Assembly: GCA_017860255.1 (NCBI GenBank)
Contig: JAFNAR010000003.1
Location: 1-64,000 of the forward strand
DNA length: 64,000 nt
Direction of reading: 5' to 3'
Source: Bacteroidota bacterium
Lineage (GTDB): Bacteria; Bacteroidota; Bacteroidia; Bacteroidales; P3
Shown: positions 63,424-64,000 of the stretch, piece by piece
Numbering within the stretch: position 1 is the first letter of the stretch
How the letters are laid out: every line of letters begins with the position of its first letter
Position numbers and translations under genes: made by a program
Notes under the pieces: generated by a model
What the model saw: only the letters and a program-made list of their open reading frames with translations
What the model was told of the DNA's origin: nothing
Database searches by the model: none

Positions 63424-64000
63424 ATGATAGTTATTACAGGTGCAGCAGGTTTTATAGGAAGTTGTATGGTTAGCAAGTTGAATAAACTTGGAAGAAATGA
63501 TATTATTATTGTTGATGATTTCAAGAAGAATGCAAATGTTAAAAAAGCGAACTATTCAAATCTTCAATTTGCAAAAAAAATTGATAGGAAGGAATTTATT
63601 AGCTGGTTTGAGAGAAATGCCACTAAGATAGATGGAGTTTATCATTTAGGGGCAAGGACTGACACAACAGAGTTTGATTGGAAAATCTTTTTAGACTTAA
63701 ATCTTAATTATTCTAAGAATATATGGAGAATCTGTGCATTTAATTCCATCCCTTTAGTTTATGCTTCTTCTGCAGCAACATATGGAGGTGGAGAAAATGG
63801 ATATGATGATGATCATAATAAACTTCCAAAACTTAAACCATTAAATCCTTATGGACGTTCAAAGCAAGATTTTGATCTTTGGGTTCTAAGGCAAGAGACC
63901 AAACCTCCATTTTGGGCAGGAATGAAATTTTTTAATGTATATGGACCTAATGAATATCATAAACAAAGAATGGCTTCTGTGATATTCCATTCTTATCATC
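63424..64000 (+). CDS. hldD: ADP-glyceromanno-heptose 6-epimerase (HldD-like), 3' end outside the window
   Basis: The visible 192 residues form an extended short-chain dehydrogenase: MIVITGAAGFIGSCMVSKLN for NADP binding, GVYHLGARTDTTEFDW, YASSAATYGGGENGYDDD, then NPYGRSKQDFDLWV with the catalytic Tyr and Lys, and MKFFNVYGPNEYHKQRMASV. The DTTE and NVYGPNE-HK wordings are those of HldD. It interconverts D- and L-glycero-manno-heptose for the LPS inner core. It lies downstream of lptB, consistent with an LPS role. The gene runs off the right edge. Confidence 0.88.
   Translation, partial: MIVITGAAGFIGSCMVSKLNKLGRNDIIIVDDFKKNANVKKANYSNLQFAKKIDRKEFISWFERNATKIDGVYHLGARTDTTEFDWKIFLDLNLNYSKNIWRICAFNSIPLVYASSAATYGGGENGYDDDHNKLPKLKPLNPYGRSKQDFDLWVLRQETKPPFWAGMKFFNVYGPNEYHKQRMASVIFHSYH

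Overview
The window is a stretch of an AT-rich chromosome from a member of the Bacteroidota, most likely order Bacteroidales. The evidence is several secreted proteins with type IX secretion (T9SS) C-terminal sorting tails, a gingipain-like C25 peptidase, two GldN-like proteins, promoters of the Bacteroidetes type (TTTG, 19-21 bp, TAnnTTTG), few Shine-Dalgarno sites, and a tmRNA with a Bacteroidales-like tag (GEESYAFAA). No rRNA, prophage or CRISPR array is visible. The only insertion sequence is a cut-off IS end at the left edge.

Layout. 1-97: IS end. 284-2441: leftward operon of a methyltransferase and rsgA. 2500-4421: lipoprotein genes, one of them an internally deleted duplicate. 4515-16155: envelope-glycan genes (three glycosyltransferases, a UDP-GlcNAc 2-epimerase and a polyprenyl synthetase). 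This block is interrupted by a secreted T9SS pair (5690 and 6625, the second an M6-like protease fused to a beta-helix region), with glycosyltransferase remnants on both sides of the interruption. 16188-17695: a long periodic repeat tract, an HU-like protein and ClpP. 17744-26272: an RHS/YD-repeat polymorphic-toxin-like island. It holds a small T9SS partner, a 2105-residue RHS protein, two paralogous lipoproteins, an orphan copy of the RHS tip and a further coding remnant, with near-identical hairpins at both ends. 26311-28818: a GldN-like pair and a SpoU methyltransferase. 28844-29492: tRNA-Asp and tmRNA. 29642-36058: pirin, PiT phosphate permease, small proteins and a photolyase.

36219-39050 is a leftward operon joining ribosome recycling factor to a DegT aminotransferase and an initiating sugar transferase. 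39164-42138: pssA, purS, queA and pyrH. 42417-46125: a C69 peptidase, a His-rich membrane protein and a TonB receptor cut short inside a 35-bp inverted repeat. 46462-54118: a glutathione peroxidase, then a leftward operon of guaB, two SurA-like isomerases, MoxR and an OmpA-like protein. 54635-60465: C25 peptidase, DUF4271-like membrane protein, HemD-like protein, rnpA and yidD. 60794-64000: a shortened methyltransferase-family gene, lptB, a deacetylase-family protein and the start of an HldD-like epimerase. The glycan genes, lptB and the heptose epimerase point to a Gram-negative surface rich in LPS or capsule, onto which the T9SS cargo would be displayed.

The most unusual signal is not a gene. 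At least seven intergenic gaps contain tracts of degenerate repeats with a period of 21-22 bp, which is two turns of B-DNA. The unit sequence differs from gap to gap, while the period stays the same. The longest tract (16188-16468) has about 13 consecutive units and runs into the HU-gene promoter. I do not recognise this as a described element class.
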